This document shows, one piece after another, positions 7,185 to 16,167 of a DNA stretch of 31,533 nucleotides. This DNA comes from SIG673 sp045660565 (GTDB lineage Bacteria > Bacillota > Clostridia > Oscillospirales > CAG-272), in the NCBI GenBank assembly GCA_045660565.1, contig JAZRDX010000057.1:1-31533 (forward strand). Reading direction: 5' to 3'. The position numbers were made by a program, and so were the translations under genes. Numbering within the stretch: the first letter of the stretch is position 1; each line of letters opens with the position of its first letter. Under the pieces are notes generated by a model. The model was not told where the DNA came from. It did no database searches and saw only the letters and a list, made by a program, of their open reading frames with translations.

Positions 7185-8288
7185 ATGAAAATTCTTATAA
7201 TGTGCTTTGCAAAAATCAAATACGTACCGTATATGAATTTTTATCTGGAAAACCTTGATAAGAAAAAGTCCGATATACACATTCTGTATTGGAACAGAGA
7301 TTTGCAAGAGGAGGATTTAAGCAAATACGAGGGCTGCACCTTCCACGAATTCAGATATTATCAGGAAGACGACGTAGCAAAGCTTTCGAAAATAAAAAGC
7401 TTTTTAAAGTACAGAAAATTCGCAAAAAAATTAATCAAAACCGAAAATTTCGATTTCATACTCGTTCTGTCCTCTCTTCCCGGAGTTATAATATCGGACG
7501 TGCTTAAAAAAAGCTATAAGGGTAGATATATATTCGACTACCGCGACACAACGTACGAAAAATTCGCTCCGTTCAAAAGAATAATTGCGTCTATTACAAA
7601 AAATTCCGCGGCAACCTTCGTCAGCAGCGACGCCTTCAGAACGCTTTTACCCGATAGCTGCAAGAGAAAAATATACACCTCCCATAATCTCCTTATCGAT
7701 TCACTTGAGCACTGTAACGACAAGGAGTTTTACGGCATTTCCTCCAAGAAAATCCGTATTTCCTTCTGGGGCTTTATCCGCCACGAGGAAATAAACAAAG
7801 AGCTTATCCGTAAAATAGCGGCTGATGACCGTTTTGAGCTTCACTACTACGGCAGAGAACAGCAGACGGCTCTGAATTTAAAAGCTTACGCTGAGGAAAT
7901 CGGCGCCGAAAACGTATTTTTCCACGGAGAATATAAGCCCGAGGAAAGATATGAGTTTATAAAAACCACCGATATAATCCATAACGTTTACAGTGCGACG
8001 GAAAACCCGCCCATGTCTTTTGCTATGCCCAACAAATACTATGACGGAATTATTTTTAAACTCCCCCAGCTCTGCGCAGAAGGAACCTTCGTCGCAAAAA
8101 AAGCGGCGTCCGCAGGGGTAGGTTTTTCCTGCAATCCGTACGACAGAAGCTTCACGGAAAAGGTATTTAACTATTATAACTCGATAGACCAAAAGGCCTT
8201 TTTTGAATCGTGCGAAAACGAGCTTTTAAACGTTTTTGACGCATATCATGAAGGCGCAGAAATAATAAAAAAGGAGGTATACAAATGA
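7185..8288 (+). CDS. Glycosyltransferase (GT-B, GT4-like)
   Basis: Probably adds a sugar to the lipid-linked repeat unit in the cytoplasm. The 367-residue protein has an N-terminal Rossmann-like half starting MKILIMCFAKIKYVPYMNFYL, with FDFILVLSSLPGVI and IFDYRDTTYEK further on. A C-terminal half opens with KIRISFWGFIRHEE. The acceptor/donor loop is ENVFFHGEYKPEERYEFIKTTDIIHNVY, followed by PNKYYDGIIFKLP in the place of the usual E-x7-E donor site. I chose ATG at 7185 because AAAGGAAAG lies just upstream. An in-frame GTG at 7152 would add 11 unlikely residues and has no ribosome binding site. The stop overlaps the next start (ATGA). Confidence 0.85.
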   Translation: MKILIMCFAKIKYVPYMNFYLENLDKKKSDIHILYWNRDLQEEDLSKYEGCTFHEFRYYQEDDVAKLSKIKSFLKYRKFAKKLIKTENFDFILVLSSLPGVIISDVLKKSYKGRYIFDYRDTTYEKFAPFKRIIASITKNSAATFVSSDAFRTLLPDSCKRKIYTSHNLLIDSLEHCNDKEFYGISSKKIRISFWGFIRHEEINKELIRKIAADDRFELHYYGREQQTALNLKAYAEEIGAENVFFHGEYKPEERYEFIKTTDIIHNVYSATENPPMSFAMPNKYYDGIIFKLPQLCAEGTFVAKKAASAGVGFSCNPYDRSFTEKVFNYYNSIDQKAFFESCENELLNVFDAYHEGAEIIKKEVYK

Positions 8289-9517
8289 AAATTAAAACGC
8301 CCAAGCTGTCCTCACTGCCCAAGACGTTTTTAAATGCGGCAGGTATTGCCGTAATGTATATCTCTCTTTTCTTACTGTTTTTCTTTGACAGCGGATTTTA
8401 TCCGGTACTCAACATGCAGGGCACTCTCGTTCTGATAATTGATATCTCCGCTATTGTTGGACTTGTTATTTCGTCAGGCATAGTTTTAAAAATAAAAAAA
8501 CGTCTGTTTTTTATCTATACCGCTTTTATTGTCGGCATAATTGTTTCCGGTCTCTCTTTTTCAAACATAAAGCAGACCACGATAATCGTAATATGTATAA
8601 CGATAGGCTTCGCTGTCGTGAATTTTTTAACCTACGAGCGTTTTGTGAAAATATATAAGGAAATGATGCTGTTTCTTTCTGTTTTTTCTTTAATCACGCT
8701 TGCTTTGTGGTTTATAGCCCCTTCGGTTATAACCGCTCTGCCTATTGCGAGACAAACGACGGCAACGTATTACAACGCCCTTTTTTCGATAATATCAAAC
8801 AGCACGTATTCAACCCGAAATATAGGAATGTTCTGGGAGCCGGGAGCCTATGCCATATTCCTTAACATTGCCCTGCTTTACGAAATGACCGACAAAAAGC
8901 AGAGCCTTATAAAAATACTGATATTTATGCTTACCATTGCAACGACACTTTCAACACTCGGTATCATCTGCCTTGCAAATCTCGTTTTGGTTTACATTTT
9001 CAATAAAGGTGATTACATTCAGCATGGTAAAAGAAATAAATTTATAGTCCTCGCCATCTCCGTAGCCGCCGTTATATATATTTTTTATCACGGCGAATAC
9101 TTTATGCATCACGTTTTCGGAAAGCTCACCGACAACACCGACAGCTATACGAACGTAAGCACGTCAACGAGAATAAACGCCGTAATATACCCGTTCAAGG
9201 CTTTTAAGGAGTCCCCGTTCGTAGGAGTTGGACTCAACGAATTTCTTCGCATATCGCGAGAATACTGCGACAGCATGGCTACCTGCACCTTTTTAAACTG
9301 GCTTGCCATATACGGAGTTTTCGGATTGTTTTTTGTCGTACCGTGTATAAGCATTTTCTTAAAACACGGCAAAAATCTCATTTCAAGAATAGGACTTCTT
9401 ATATTCTCGATTCTTCTGTTTTCAACCGAAACCTTTTTAACCATAGGCTTTGTTTATATATTGGTATTCTACGGTATCCAAAAAAACAACTCGCCAAATC
9501 AAAAGGAGACTATATGA
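8285..9517 (+). CDS. wzy: Wzy-type O-antigen/polysaccharide polymerase
   Basis: Polymerises lipid-linked repeat units on the outer face of the membrane. The 410-residue protein is strongly hydrophobic with about ten to twelve membrane segments. A larger outer loop in the middle carries MFWEPGAYAIFLNIALL (WEPG at 184-187), the motif typical of the O-antigen ligase/polymerase family. STSTRINAVIYPFKAF and ESPFVGVGLNEFL follow before the last helices. Wzy proteins diverge quickly, so the call rests on topology, this motif and context. A full AAGGAGG at 8271-8277 lies inside the end of the preceding gene, and the ATG overlaps its stop by four bases, giving translational coupling. Confidence 0.85.
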   Translation: MKIKTPKLSSLPKTFLNAAGIAVMYISLFLLFFFDSGFYPVLNMQGTLVLIIDISAIVGLVISSGIVLKIKKRLFFIYTAFIVGIIVSGLSFSNIKQTTIIVICITIGFAVVNFLTYERFVKIYKEMMLFLSVFSLITLALWFIAPSVITALPIARQTTATYYNALFSIISNSTYSTRNIGMFWEPGAYAIFLNIALLYEMTDKKQSLIKILIFMLTIATTLSTLGIICLANLVLVYIFNKGDYIQHGKRNKFIVLAISVAAVIYIFYHGEYFMHHVFGKLTDNTDSYTNVSTSTRINAVIYPFKAFKESPFVGVGLNEFLRISREYCDSMATCTFLNWLAIYGVFGLFFVVPCISIFLKHGKNLISRIGLLIFSILLFSTETFLTIGFVYILVFYGIQKNNSPNQKETI

Positions 9518-10773
9518 GGATTCTGTATATTCTCGGAGACTATAAACCTAATATGTCGGCAAACGGCGTTTGCTCGAACAACGTCATTAATCAGCTTCTT
9601 TCGGAGGGGCACGAGGTAACGGTCCTTTGCCATACGGCAGACGGAGTACCGCCTATCTCAAAAGAAGAAAATTTAACCGTTGTCCGCGTAAAACCGAGAC
9701 TCGTTTTGCGTCTTAATAAAAAAAGCGACGTTCTGCGTAAAACCAACGCTGCAAAATCGCGCTTTTACGGTTTGGTTTCAACCGTAATAAATAAGCTTCA
9801 GCTTACCGTAACCCTTCCGTGGTGGCCAAGAGTTTCGTTCTCTGAAATCTCGCGTTTTAAAAAGGCGGCAATAAAGCTACATAGCGAAAACCGTTTTGAT
9901 GCCGTAGTTGCCGTTTACACACCCGTTTATGCCCTTTTGGCGGGCTACGGACTTAAAAAACGTTTCCCCGAAATTAAATACTACCCGTATTTCCTCGATT
10001 CTCTTTCGGGTGGCTACGGGCCGCGTTTTTTCTCAAAAAAACAGATACTAAAACACGGTCTGAAAATAGAAAAACGTATTTTTCCCTTTGCCGATAAAAT
10101 TATCGCAATGAAAGCAAGCGCAGAACATCACGAGAAATATAATCCTGAGTTCAACGGTAAAATTACGCTCCTTGACGTCCCCACGTTCTGCAAAGGAAGC
10201 GAGGAAGTAAAACCGCTACCGATAAAAGAACAGGGCGGTCCGATAAAATTCCTTTACGTTGGCAGCATCATTTCCGCAAAGCGTGATCCGAGCGATATAA
10301 TCCGCGTAATAAACGAGGTGCGTGAGGAAAATATCACGTGTGAGTTTGTCGGAACCGTTGACTGCAAGCACCTGTTTGAGCCGCTTAAAAAGAAGCTCGG
10401 AGACAGACTTATATTATCCGGACAGCTCCCTCACGACACAGTTATGCGCAAAATATCAGAGGCAGACGTTCTTCTTAACATCGGTTGTCCGCTTCCCACA
10501 ATGATACCGTGTAAGATATTTGAATACTTAGTATTCGGAAAGCCGATCATAAGCACCTATATTAACGACGACGAGCCGTCTATCCCGCATTTAAAAAATT
10601 ACCCTCTCGCGCTTCTTCTTGACTGCCGCAGTCCCGAAAATTTCGGAGAAAAAATCTCGGAATTTTTAGAGAAAACCAAAACCGTGAGAATTAACGAAAA
10701 AGAGCTTGCGGAGCTTTACAGGCTTAACTCCCCCACAGCGTTTACCGAAATAATAACCAAGGACGCCAAGTGA
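9514..10773 (+). CDS. Glycosyltransferase family 4-like
   Basis: A second cytoplasmic glycosyltransferase, 419 residues, of the GT-B fold. The N-terminus MRILYILGDYKPNMSANGVCSNNVINQLLSEGHEVTVL is the classic GT4 acceptor-domain opening. The C-terminal domain starts at IKFLYVGSIISAKRDP. It contains DRLILSGQLPHDTVMRKISEADVLLNI and the donor-binding segment IPCKIFEYLVFGKPIIS (331-347). ATG at 9514 was chosen: GGAG is six bases upstream and the start overlaps the wzy stop as ATGA. An open frame extends upstream to 9343 but lies inside wzy. The sugar specificity is unknown. Confidence 0.9.
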   Translation: MRILYILGDYKPNMSANGVCSNNVINQLLSEGHEVTVLCHTADGVPPISKEENLTVVRVKPRLVLRLNKKSDVLRKTNAAKSRFYGLVSTVINKLQLTVTLPWWPRVSFSEISRFKKAAIKLHSENRFDAVVAVYTPVYALLAGYGLKKRFPEIKYYPYFLDSLSGGYGPRFFSKKQILKHGLKIEKRIFPFADKIIAMKASAEHHEKYNPEFNGKITLLDVPTFCKGSEEVKPLPIKEQGGPIKFLYVGSIISAKRDPSDIIRVINEVREENITCEFVGTVDCKHLFEPLKKKLGDRLILSGQLPHDTVMRKISEADVLLNIGCPLPTMIPCKIFEYLVFGKPIISTYINDDEPSIPHLKNYPLALLLDCRSPENFGEKISEFLEKTKTVRINEKELAELYRLNSPTAFTEIITKDAK

Positions 10774-10854
10774 TTCCCCGCGTACGCCACGGCAGAGTGT
10801 AACCTGAGCTTTACACGGACAAGCTTTATTTAACCCGAAAAGGAAGCCCTTAAA

Positions 10855-12027
10855 ATGACCGAATATTTAAAAAACAAAGCGGAAAGCAGCTGCTACGGCT
10901 GCCGAGCGTGTGAGCAAATATGCCGTAGCGGAGCTATATCAATAAAGCCGAGCACCGAAGGCTTTCTTTTTCCCGTTGTTGACGAAAGTAAATGCCTGCA
11001 CTGCGGTCTCTGCGCTAAGGTATGTCCGTACAATGCAAATCTCGGTAATGAAAAACCGCTGAAGGCATTTGCGGCTCAGTATAAAAACACCGAGGCACTG
11101 GAGAAAAGCTCGTCGGGCGGTGTTTTTTCGGCTTTATCCGACTATCTGCTTGAAAACGGCGGATACGTTTCGGGGTGCGTTTTTAACGAAGGATTTACCG
11201 CGGTACACACCGTTACGAACGAAAAAGAAGCTGTGAGAAAAATGCGCGGTTCAAAATACGTTCAAAGCGATACGCTTGACGCCTATACGCAGATAAAATC
11301 ACTGCTTGAGAATGGGGAGAGGGTTCTGTTTACCGGTACCCCCTGCCAGGTTCACGGACTTAAATGCTTTTTACGTAAAGAATTTGATAACCTTTTCACG
11401 GTAGACCTTATCTGCCACGGTGTACCAAGCCCAAAGCTCCTTTCGGACTATCTTGAAGCAGTACGCTTAAAGCACGGAGATATAACCGAGCTTACCTTCC
11501 GTAATAAAAAGAGAAACGGTTGGGGCGCGCAGGGAAGCATAGGCTATGGGAACAAGGTGAAAACCATCTCTGCGTTTAACAACAGCTACTATAATCTTTA
11601 TTTGCAAAACTGTGTAAGCAGAAAAAGCTGCTATGAGTGTAAATACTCGTCTCTCTCTCGCGTTGGAGATATAACGGCAGGAGACTTCTGGGGAGTTGAG
11701 GACGTGCTTTCCGTACCGAATGCGGAAAAAGGTGTTTCGGCTGTTTTGGTTAACACAGAAAAAGGTCTTACGCTTTTAAACTCGGTACGGGACAGAATAA
11801 CCTTAATCGAAACCGACGTCTCTTCCGTCGCAAAACACAACGGAAATCTAAAAGAGCCTTGCAAAATGCCCGAAAAACGCGGCAGTATATACGAAAGAAT
11901 TGCCGAGAGCGGATACGAAAAGGTAGCAAAAACCGACTGCCGCTATCAGTACGTAAGACCGCTTCTGCGCAGACTTATCCCGAAAAGCATAAAAAAACGT
12001 CTGAGAAAATTCTTGAAACGGAAATAA
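10855..12027 (+). CDS. FrhB-like iron-sulfur protein of the polysaccharide locus
   Basis: A 390-residue protein of the coenzyme F420 hydrogenase/dehydrogenase beta-subunit (FrhB) family. The N-terminus holds two 4Fe-4S ferredoxin motifs: Cys13-16-19-23 and Cys47-50-53-57. The FrhB core contains SSSGGVFSALSDYLL, MRGSKYVQSD, FTGTPCQVHGLK (159-170), DLICHGVPSP and a later Cys cluster in SRKSCYECKYSSLSRVGDIT, followed by DFWG. Family members bind flavin and iron-sulfur clusters and pass electrons. Clostridia are not expected to make F420, so the electron partner here is unknown. Copies beside polysaccharide pyruvyl transferase genes are frequent in gut bacteria and suggest a redox modification of a sugar. 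It precedes the pyruvyl transferase by seven bases. Confidence 0.9.
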   Translation: MTEYLKNKAESSCYGCRACEQICRSGAISIKPSTEGFLFPVVDESKCLHCGLCAKVCPYNANLGNEKPLKAFAAQYKNTEALEKSSSGGVFSALSDYLLENGGYVSGCVFNEGFTAVHTVTNEKEAVRKMRGSKYVQSDTLDAYTQIKSLLENGERVLFTGTPCQVHGLKCFLRKEFDNLFTVDLICHGVPSPKLLSDYLEAVRLKHGDITELTFRNKKRNGWGAQGSIGYGNKVKTISAFNNSYYNLYLQNCVSRKSCYECKYSSLSRVGDITAGDFWGVEDVLSVPNAEKGVSAVLVNTEKGLTLLNSVRDRITLIETDVSSVAKHNGNLKEPCKMPEKRGSIYERIAESGYEKVAKTDCRYQYVRPLLRRLIPKSIKKRLRKFLKRK

Positions 12028-12034
12028 AGCTAAA

Positions 12035-13093
12035 ATGAAAATAAGAATCATCACCATACACGGCATCCCGAATTTCGGCTCTGTTTTTCAGTGCTACGCG
12101 CTCTGCAAGCACCTCGAAAACGAAGGCTATACCGACGTAAAGGTTATTGACTATAACCCGAAATATTTTGGAGCCACCTCGCTGAAGGCAAAGATAGCGA
12201 AAATTTTAAACTACGGCTGCTATAAACGAAGAACACGGAAATTCCGTAATTTTATCGAACGTAATATTCCGCTTACGGACAACGACTTTTCCGACGCAGA
12301 ACAGTTAAAAGCGGCAAACCTTGACGCCGACGTTTATATCGCGGGCGGAGATCAGCTTTGGAACGTTTTTCACGACTGCGGACACGACGACGCTTATAAG
12401 CTCACGTGGACCGACGGTAAAAAAATATCGTACGGAACAAGCCTCGGACAAGCTGATTTTCCGAGCGAGGATTTAAAAGAGCTTGCCGAAAAAATACGTG
12501 ATTTTTCCGCGGTTTCTGTTAGAGAATCAAGCTCGGTACAGCTTTTGGCGAGAGAAAACGTTTCTGCCACTCACTGCGTTGATCCGGTGTTTTTACTTAA
12601 CGCGTCCGATTATGAAAAATTTTTACCGAGGGTAAACGAGCCGCGGTATCTTTTAGTCTACCTCGTAACACCCTCTCCGCTTCTTGACAAAGCGGTTAAG
12701 TATCTTTCCGAAAAATATAACTTAAAGGTTATTCTCTGCTCCGGCTTTTCAAGAAAATGCTACTGCGATAAATTTATAAAGGACGCAGGTCCCGATGAAA
12801 TTTTAAGCTACGTTAAAAACGCGGAGATAGTTTTATCGGCATCCTTCCACGCAACCGCTTTCTCATTTATATTCAAAAAACAGTTTTTCACCATTCTTCC
12901 AAACGAACATACAAACGAAAGAATAACCGACTTTTTATCTTCGGTAGGACTTTCCGAGCGTATAGTTACCGAAAAATCCGTATCGGAAAACGTTTTTGAC
13001 GGAATTATAGATTACGGCACCTCAAACGGATACCAAGAAAAAATTTTCTCATCAAAGGAATATCTGAAAAAAACGCTTTCGGAGCTGAAATAA
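12035..13093 (+). CDS. Polysaccharide pyruvyl transferase family protein
   Basis: Members of this family (CsaB, PssM, WcaK) attach a pyruvate ketal from phosphoenolpyruvate to a sugar of a surface polymer. The 352-residue protein shows IPNFGSVFQCYALCKHL near the N-terminus (11-27) and DADVYIAGGDQLWN (97-110). VSVRESSSVQLL and THCVDPVFLL follow, and SASFHATAFSFIF (268-280) lies near the C-terminus; all are family landmarks. The start is seven bases after the preceding stop and has only a weak ribosome binding site, so translation is probably coupled. With the FrhB-like neighbour it forms a recurrent pair. Some family members are not true pyruvyl transferases, so the reaction is probable rather than certain. 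Confidence 0.88.
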   Translation: MKIRIITIHGIPNFGSVFQCYALCKHLENEGYTDVKVIDYNPKYFGATSLKAKIAKILNYGCYKRRTRKFRNFIERNIPLTDNDFSDAEQLKAANLDADVYIAGGDQLWNVFHDCGHDDAYKLTWTDGKKISYGTSLGQADFPSEDLKELAEKIRDFSAVSVRESSSVQLLARENVSATHCVDPVFLLNASDYEKFLPRVNEPRYLLVYLVTPSPLLDKAVKYLSEKYNLKVILCSGFSRKCYCDKFIKDAGPDEILSYVKNAEIVLSASFHATAFSFIFKKQFFTILPNEHTNERITDFLSSVGLSERIVTEKSVSENVFDGIIDYGTSNGYQEKIFSSKEYLKKTLSELK

Positions 13094-13122
13094 TTCCGTT
13101 CTTAAGCTGAAAGGAGGCAGAA

Positions 13123-14448
13123 GTGGCTGACATAAACAAAAAGGTTATAAATAACGCGTCATGGATCATCGTTACCAAAGTAGCGGAGTCGCTCCTTGCG
13201 CTTATAATATCCACTCTGACCGTAAGATACCTCGGCCCGTCAAACTACGGTCTTATAAGCTACGCCTCCTCGCTCGTCTCCTTTATTCTCCCCGTCATGC
13301 AGCTCGGACTGCCGAGCATTCTTGTTCAGGAATTTGTCGATAACCCGGAGGATGAAGGTCAGATTTTAGGAACCTCGCTTTTACTGAGCGTTCTGTCAGC
13401 CATTGCCTCGATGCTCGGTATTTTCGCTTTTGTAAGCATTGCAAACAAGGACGAAAACACAACGGTAATCGTTTGCATACTTTACAGTCTCCTGCTTTTA
13501 ACGCAAGCTCTTGCGCTGACACAGTACTGGTTTCAGTCAAAGCTCGCGTCAAAATACGTTTCGGTAACGTCGTTTATTTCTTATTTTTTGGTTTTAATCT
13601 ACAAAACGTATCTTCTGGTAACGGAAAAATCCGTTTCCTGGTTTGCGCTGTCAAACGTTTTCGACTATGCCATAATAGCGGCAGCTCTATTGGTGCTATA
13701 TAAAAAGAAATCAGGCGCAAGGCTTAAATTTTCCTTAATAACGGCGAGGCGTATGCTTAAAAAAAGCCGTTATTACATCATATCAAATATGATGATAACG
13801 CTTTTCACACAGACAGACCGAATTATGCTGAAGCTTATGAACGGCAACGCTGTGGCGGGATATTATTCAGCGGCGGCAACCTGCTGCCTGATAACGAATT
13901 TTATATTCACGGCGATACTTGATTCAATGCGCCCCGTGATATTTGAAAGCCGAAAGAAAAGCCCCGAAAAATTCGAAAAAAACGTTTCAAGGCTTTACTG
14001 TATTATTATATATCTGGCGCTTATGCAAAGCATCTTTATAACCGTGCTGTCTCCGTTTATTGTAAATATACTGTACGGAAGCGCATACGGCACCTCATCC
14101 GATATACTTCGGGTGTTTATATGGTACACGGTTTTCTCTTACATAGGAGCCGTAAGAAACATCTGGATGCTTGCGGAGGATAAACAAAAATACCTTTGGA
14201 TCATTAACCTCAGCGGTGCCATTATAAACGTTGTGCTTAACCTGATCTTTATTCCGATATTAAGCGGAATGGGCGCGGCAATAGCTTCGCTTGTAACTCA
14301 GATATTTATAAACGTAATAATAGGCTATATTATGCGTCCGATAAGCTACAACAACAAGCTGATGTTAAAAGGCTTAAACCCGCTTCTTTTCGTCGAGATC
14401 CTGAAAACGGTTATCGGAGCAAGAAAAAAATCAGACGCCGACGCATAA
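13123..14448 (+). CDS. wzx: Wzx-type polysaccharide flippase (MOP superfamily)
   Basis: Moves the finished undecaprenyl-linked repeat unit across the membrane for polymerisation. The 441-residue protein has about 12-14 hydrophobic helices. It opens with INNASWIIVTKVAESLLALI and TVRYLGPSNYGLISYASSL, the standard Wzx/RfbX N-terminus. TQTDRIMLKLMNGNAVAGYY lies in the middle, and IFIPILSGMGAAIASLVTQ near the end. Translation starts at GTG (13123), made clear by a perfect AAGGAGG at 13111-13117. It is the last gene of the locus and is followed by a strong terminator. No Wzz chain-length regulator or tyrosine kinase is found in the locus. Confidence 0.94.
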   Translation: MADINKKVINNASWIIVTKVAESLLALIISTLTVRYLGPSNYGLISYASSLVSFILPVMQLGLPSILVQEFVDNPEDEGQILGTSLLLSVLSAIASMLGIFAFVSIANKDENTTVIVCILYSLLLLTQALALTQYWFQSKLASKYVSVTSFISYFLVLIYKTYLLVTEKSVSWFALSNVFDYAIIAAALLVLYKKKSGARLKFSLITARRMLKKSRYYIISNMMITLFTQTDRIMLKLMNGNAVAGYYSAAATCCLITNFIFTAILDSMRPVIFESRKKSPEKFEKNVSRLYCIIIYLALMQSIFITVLSPFIVNILYGSAYGTSSDILRVFIWYTVFSYIGAVRNIWMLAEDKQKYLWIINLSGAIINVVLNLIFIPILSGMGAAIASLVTQIFINVIIGYIMRPISYNNKLMLKGLNPLLFVEILKTVIGARKKSDADA

Positions 14449-14460
14449 GAATTTAACCGC

Positions 14461-14494
14461 ATGACAAAAGACTGAAAACGCGCCTTTTTGTCAT
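14461..14494 (+). other. Hairpin just after wzx
   Basis: A 9-bp inverted repeat, ATGACAAAA (14461-14469) and TTTTGTCAT (14486-14494), follows the wzx stop. Its T-run is inside the stem, so it is a poor terminator alone. It may protect the 3' end or act with the terminator 17 bases downstream. Confidence 0.4.
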
Positions 14495-14510
14495 TTAAAT
14501 AACATAATAG

Positions 14511-14544
14511 AAAAATCTCCTATGAAAGCTCATAGGAGATTTTT
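14511..14544. terminator. Bidirectional terminator between wzx and cvpA
   Basis: A perfect 15-bp stem (AAAAATCTCCTATGA / TCATAGGAGATTTTT) with the 4-base loop AAGC. T-tracts occur on both strands, so it can end both the plus-strand polysaccharide locus and the minus-strand operon that ends with cvpA at 14560. Confidence 0.93.
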
Positions 14545-14559
14545 ATTTCAGACATGCAT

Positions 14560-15270
14560 TTAGAGAGTTACGCCGAATATTCCCGACAGGAAGAATTTGG
14601 TTACAAACCACCTGACAATACCTATACCGCCTGCTATAGTCTCAGCATCGGTAGAGAAGATAAACGGTCCGAACTTGACGAAGATAATGGCAAGCAGCCA
14701 CATCCATATAAGACCGGTTACAGCACCGAGAACACCGCCAAGCGTATGGTTTACGGTTCCGAGAACACCGGTATCAAGAATTTTGTTTATGATGTGATAA
14801 AGAACGGTGAAAAGTATGAAGAAAAACACGAAAAGTATGCAAAATCCGATTGCGCCGAAGATAAGATCGTAAATCGCATTGGTAACGTATACCGTAATAT
14901 CCGCTATAAGGTTATCGGCGGTCTCGGTTATTCTGGTCATAAAATATTCCTTAAATCCCGAGAGAAGCCCACCGAGCTTGCCGAAAACGGCGTCGTATTT
15001 TTCGCTATCCGAAAGAGCCGCGTTATGAATGTTTTCCGAAAGCTTCTGACCAAACTCGACCTGCACTTTTTCGTAGAGATAATCCTTGTCTATTTTACAA
15101 ATCTTCCCTACTACTGCTTTAACAGGACTGATAAGCTTAAGCTGCCACGCAAGGAAAACAGTGAGAATAAGGCGAAATCTTTTCACAACGCTGAAAAGCC
15201 CTTTTACGTATCCTATGATTACCGAAACAAGTAAAACCGCTATAAGTATAAGGTCAAACCATATACCCAT
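14560..15270 (-). CDS. CvpA family membrane protein
   Basis: A 236-residue integral membrane protein. The N-terminal part MGIWFDLILIAVLLVSVIIGYVKGLF is the CvpA opening, with an Asp before the first helix and a GxxKG turn. Two long hydrophobic segments follow in the second half (FGAIGFCILFVFFFILFTVLYHII and GAVTGLIWMWLLAIIFVKF). CvpA proteins are linked to colicin V export and to envelope stress, but the molecular role is not settled. I chose ATG at 15270: GGGAG (15280-15284) is nine bases upstream. The ATG at 15279 directly abuts that site and is unlikely to be used. It is the last gene of the ruvC operon, just before the bidirectional terminator. Confidence 0.85.
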   Translation of the reverse strand: MGIWFDLILIAVLLVSVIIGYVKGLFSVVKRFRLILTVFLAWQLKLISPVKAVVGKICKIDKDYLYEKVQVEFGQKLSENIHNAALSDSEKYDAVFGKLGGLLSGFKEYFMTRITETADNLIADITVYVTNAIYDLIFGAIGFCILFVFFFILFTVLYHIINKILDTGVLGTVNHTLGGVLGAVTGLIWMWLLAIIFVKFGPFIFSTDAETIAGGIGIVRWFVTKFFLSGIFGVTL

Positions 15271-15339
15271 AAAAATCATCTCCCTTTTTATATTTTAAGT
15301 GTAATTACGTAAATTTCAACTCTCCGCATACGGTGTTTT

Positions 15340-16080
15340 TTAATATTCAACGCTCTTTAAGTAAAGTCCGTCCGGCGGCGCCGTTATACCGGCTCTTTTT
15401 CTGTCTGACGACAAGATAATATCTTCCATATCCTCGACACGTATTTTACCGTATGCGACCTCGGTAAGCGTACCCGTCATTATCCTTACCATATTGTAAA
15501 GAAAGCCGTCAGCGCTCACCCTGAAAATCACCTCGTCGCCCTGACGGATGACCTCCGCGTGCGTTACCTCCCTTACGGTATCGGTAATATCCGAGCCGCT
15601 TGCCATAAACGCTGAAAAATCGTGTTTTCCGATATACGCCTTTGCCGCGGCGTTCATTATATTTTCGTCAAGCGGTCTTTTAAGGTGCCATGCATACCCG
15701 ACCTTAAACGGATTTCTGTAAAATCCATTGTCAATTCTGTACTCGTAGGTTTTACCCTTCACCGAATACCGCGCGTGAAATTCGTCGTCAGCCGCCTCGG
15801 CTGAAAAGACGGTAATATCGTCGTTAAGCTTTACGTTAAGAGCGACAGGTAGACGGTCAAAAGGGATTTCAGGGGCGTTTTCCGGTGTTTCAAGAGTAAA
15901 GCAGTAGCAAAGCGCGTGAACGCCGCTGTCGGTCCTGCTGCACCCCGTAATTTTAACGTCGGTGCCGTACACCTCTCTACCCGCTCGCGAGATTTCTCCC
16001 TGAACGCTCGTTCCGTTTTTTTGTACCTGCCACCCACAGTAATTTTTACCGTCGTAAGAGGCTTTAAGTAAAATTTTCAT
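15340..16080 (-). CDS. truA: tRNA pseudouridine(38-40) synthase TruA
   Basis: Converts uridines 38-40 in the anticodon arm of many tRNAs to pseudouridine. The 246-residue protein opens with the TruA pattern MKILLKASYDGKNYCGWQ. The active-site segment CSRTDSGVHAL carries the catalytic Asp51. FHARYSVKGKTYEYRI, KHDFSAFMASG and FLYNMVRIMTGTLTEV are further family landmarks. I chose ATG at 16080, which has GGAGTGG eight bases upstream and gives the standard N-terminus. An in-frame GTG at 16092 is less well placed. It follows ecfT by 87 bases, the same order (ecfA1-ecfA2-ecfT-truA) seen in many Firmicutes. Confidence 0.95.
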   Translation of the reverse strand: MKILLKASYDGKNYCGWQVQKNGTSVQGEISRAGREVYGTDVKITGCSRTDSGVHALCYCFTLETPENAPEIPFDRLPVALNVKLNDDITVFSAEAADDEFHARYSVKGKTYEYRIDNGFYRNPFKVGYAWHLKRPLDENIMNAAAKAYIGKHDFSAFMASGSDITDTVREVTHAEVIRQGDEVIFRVSADGFLYNMVRIMTGTLTEVAYGKIRVEDMEDIILSSDRKRAGITAPPDGLYLKSVEY

Positions 16081-16167
16081 TTTCGTTTCCACTCCGCTTA
16101 ATTTTCCTCCGCTACACGAAAGCCGTACGGCGCGTCAGCAAGTCTTTAAGCGGAACTCCGTTTTAAC

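Noticed and set aside
14554..15234. Plus-strand open frame of 226 codons opposite cvpA.
   Set aside because: The minus-strand frame gives a CvpA-like membrane protein with a good start. The plus-strand product is charged, low in hydrophobics and lacks a recognisable domain or ribosome binding site.
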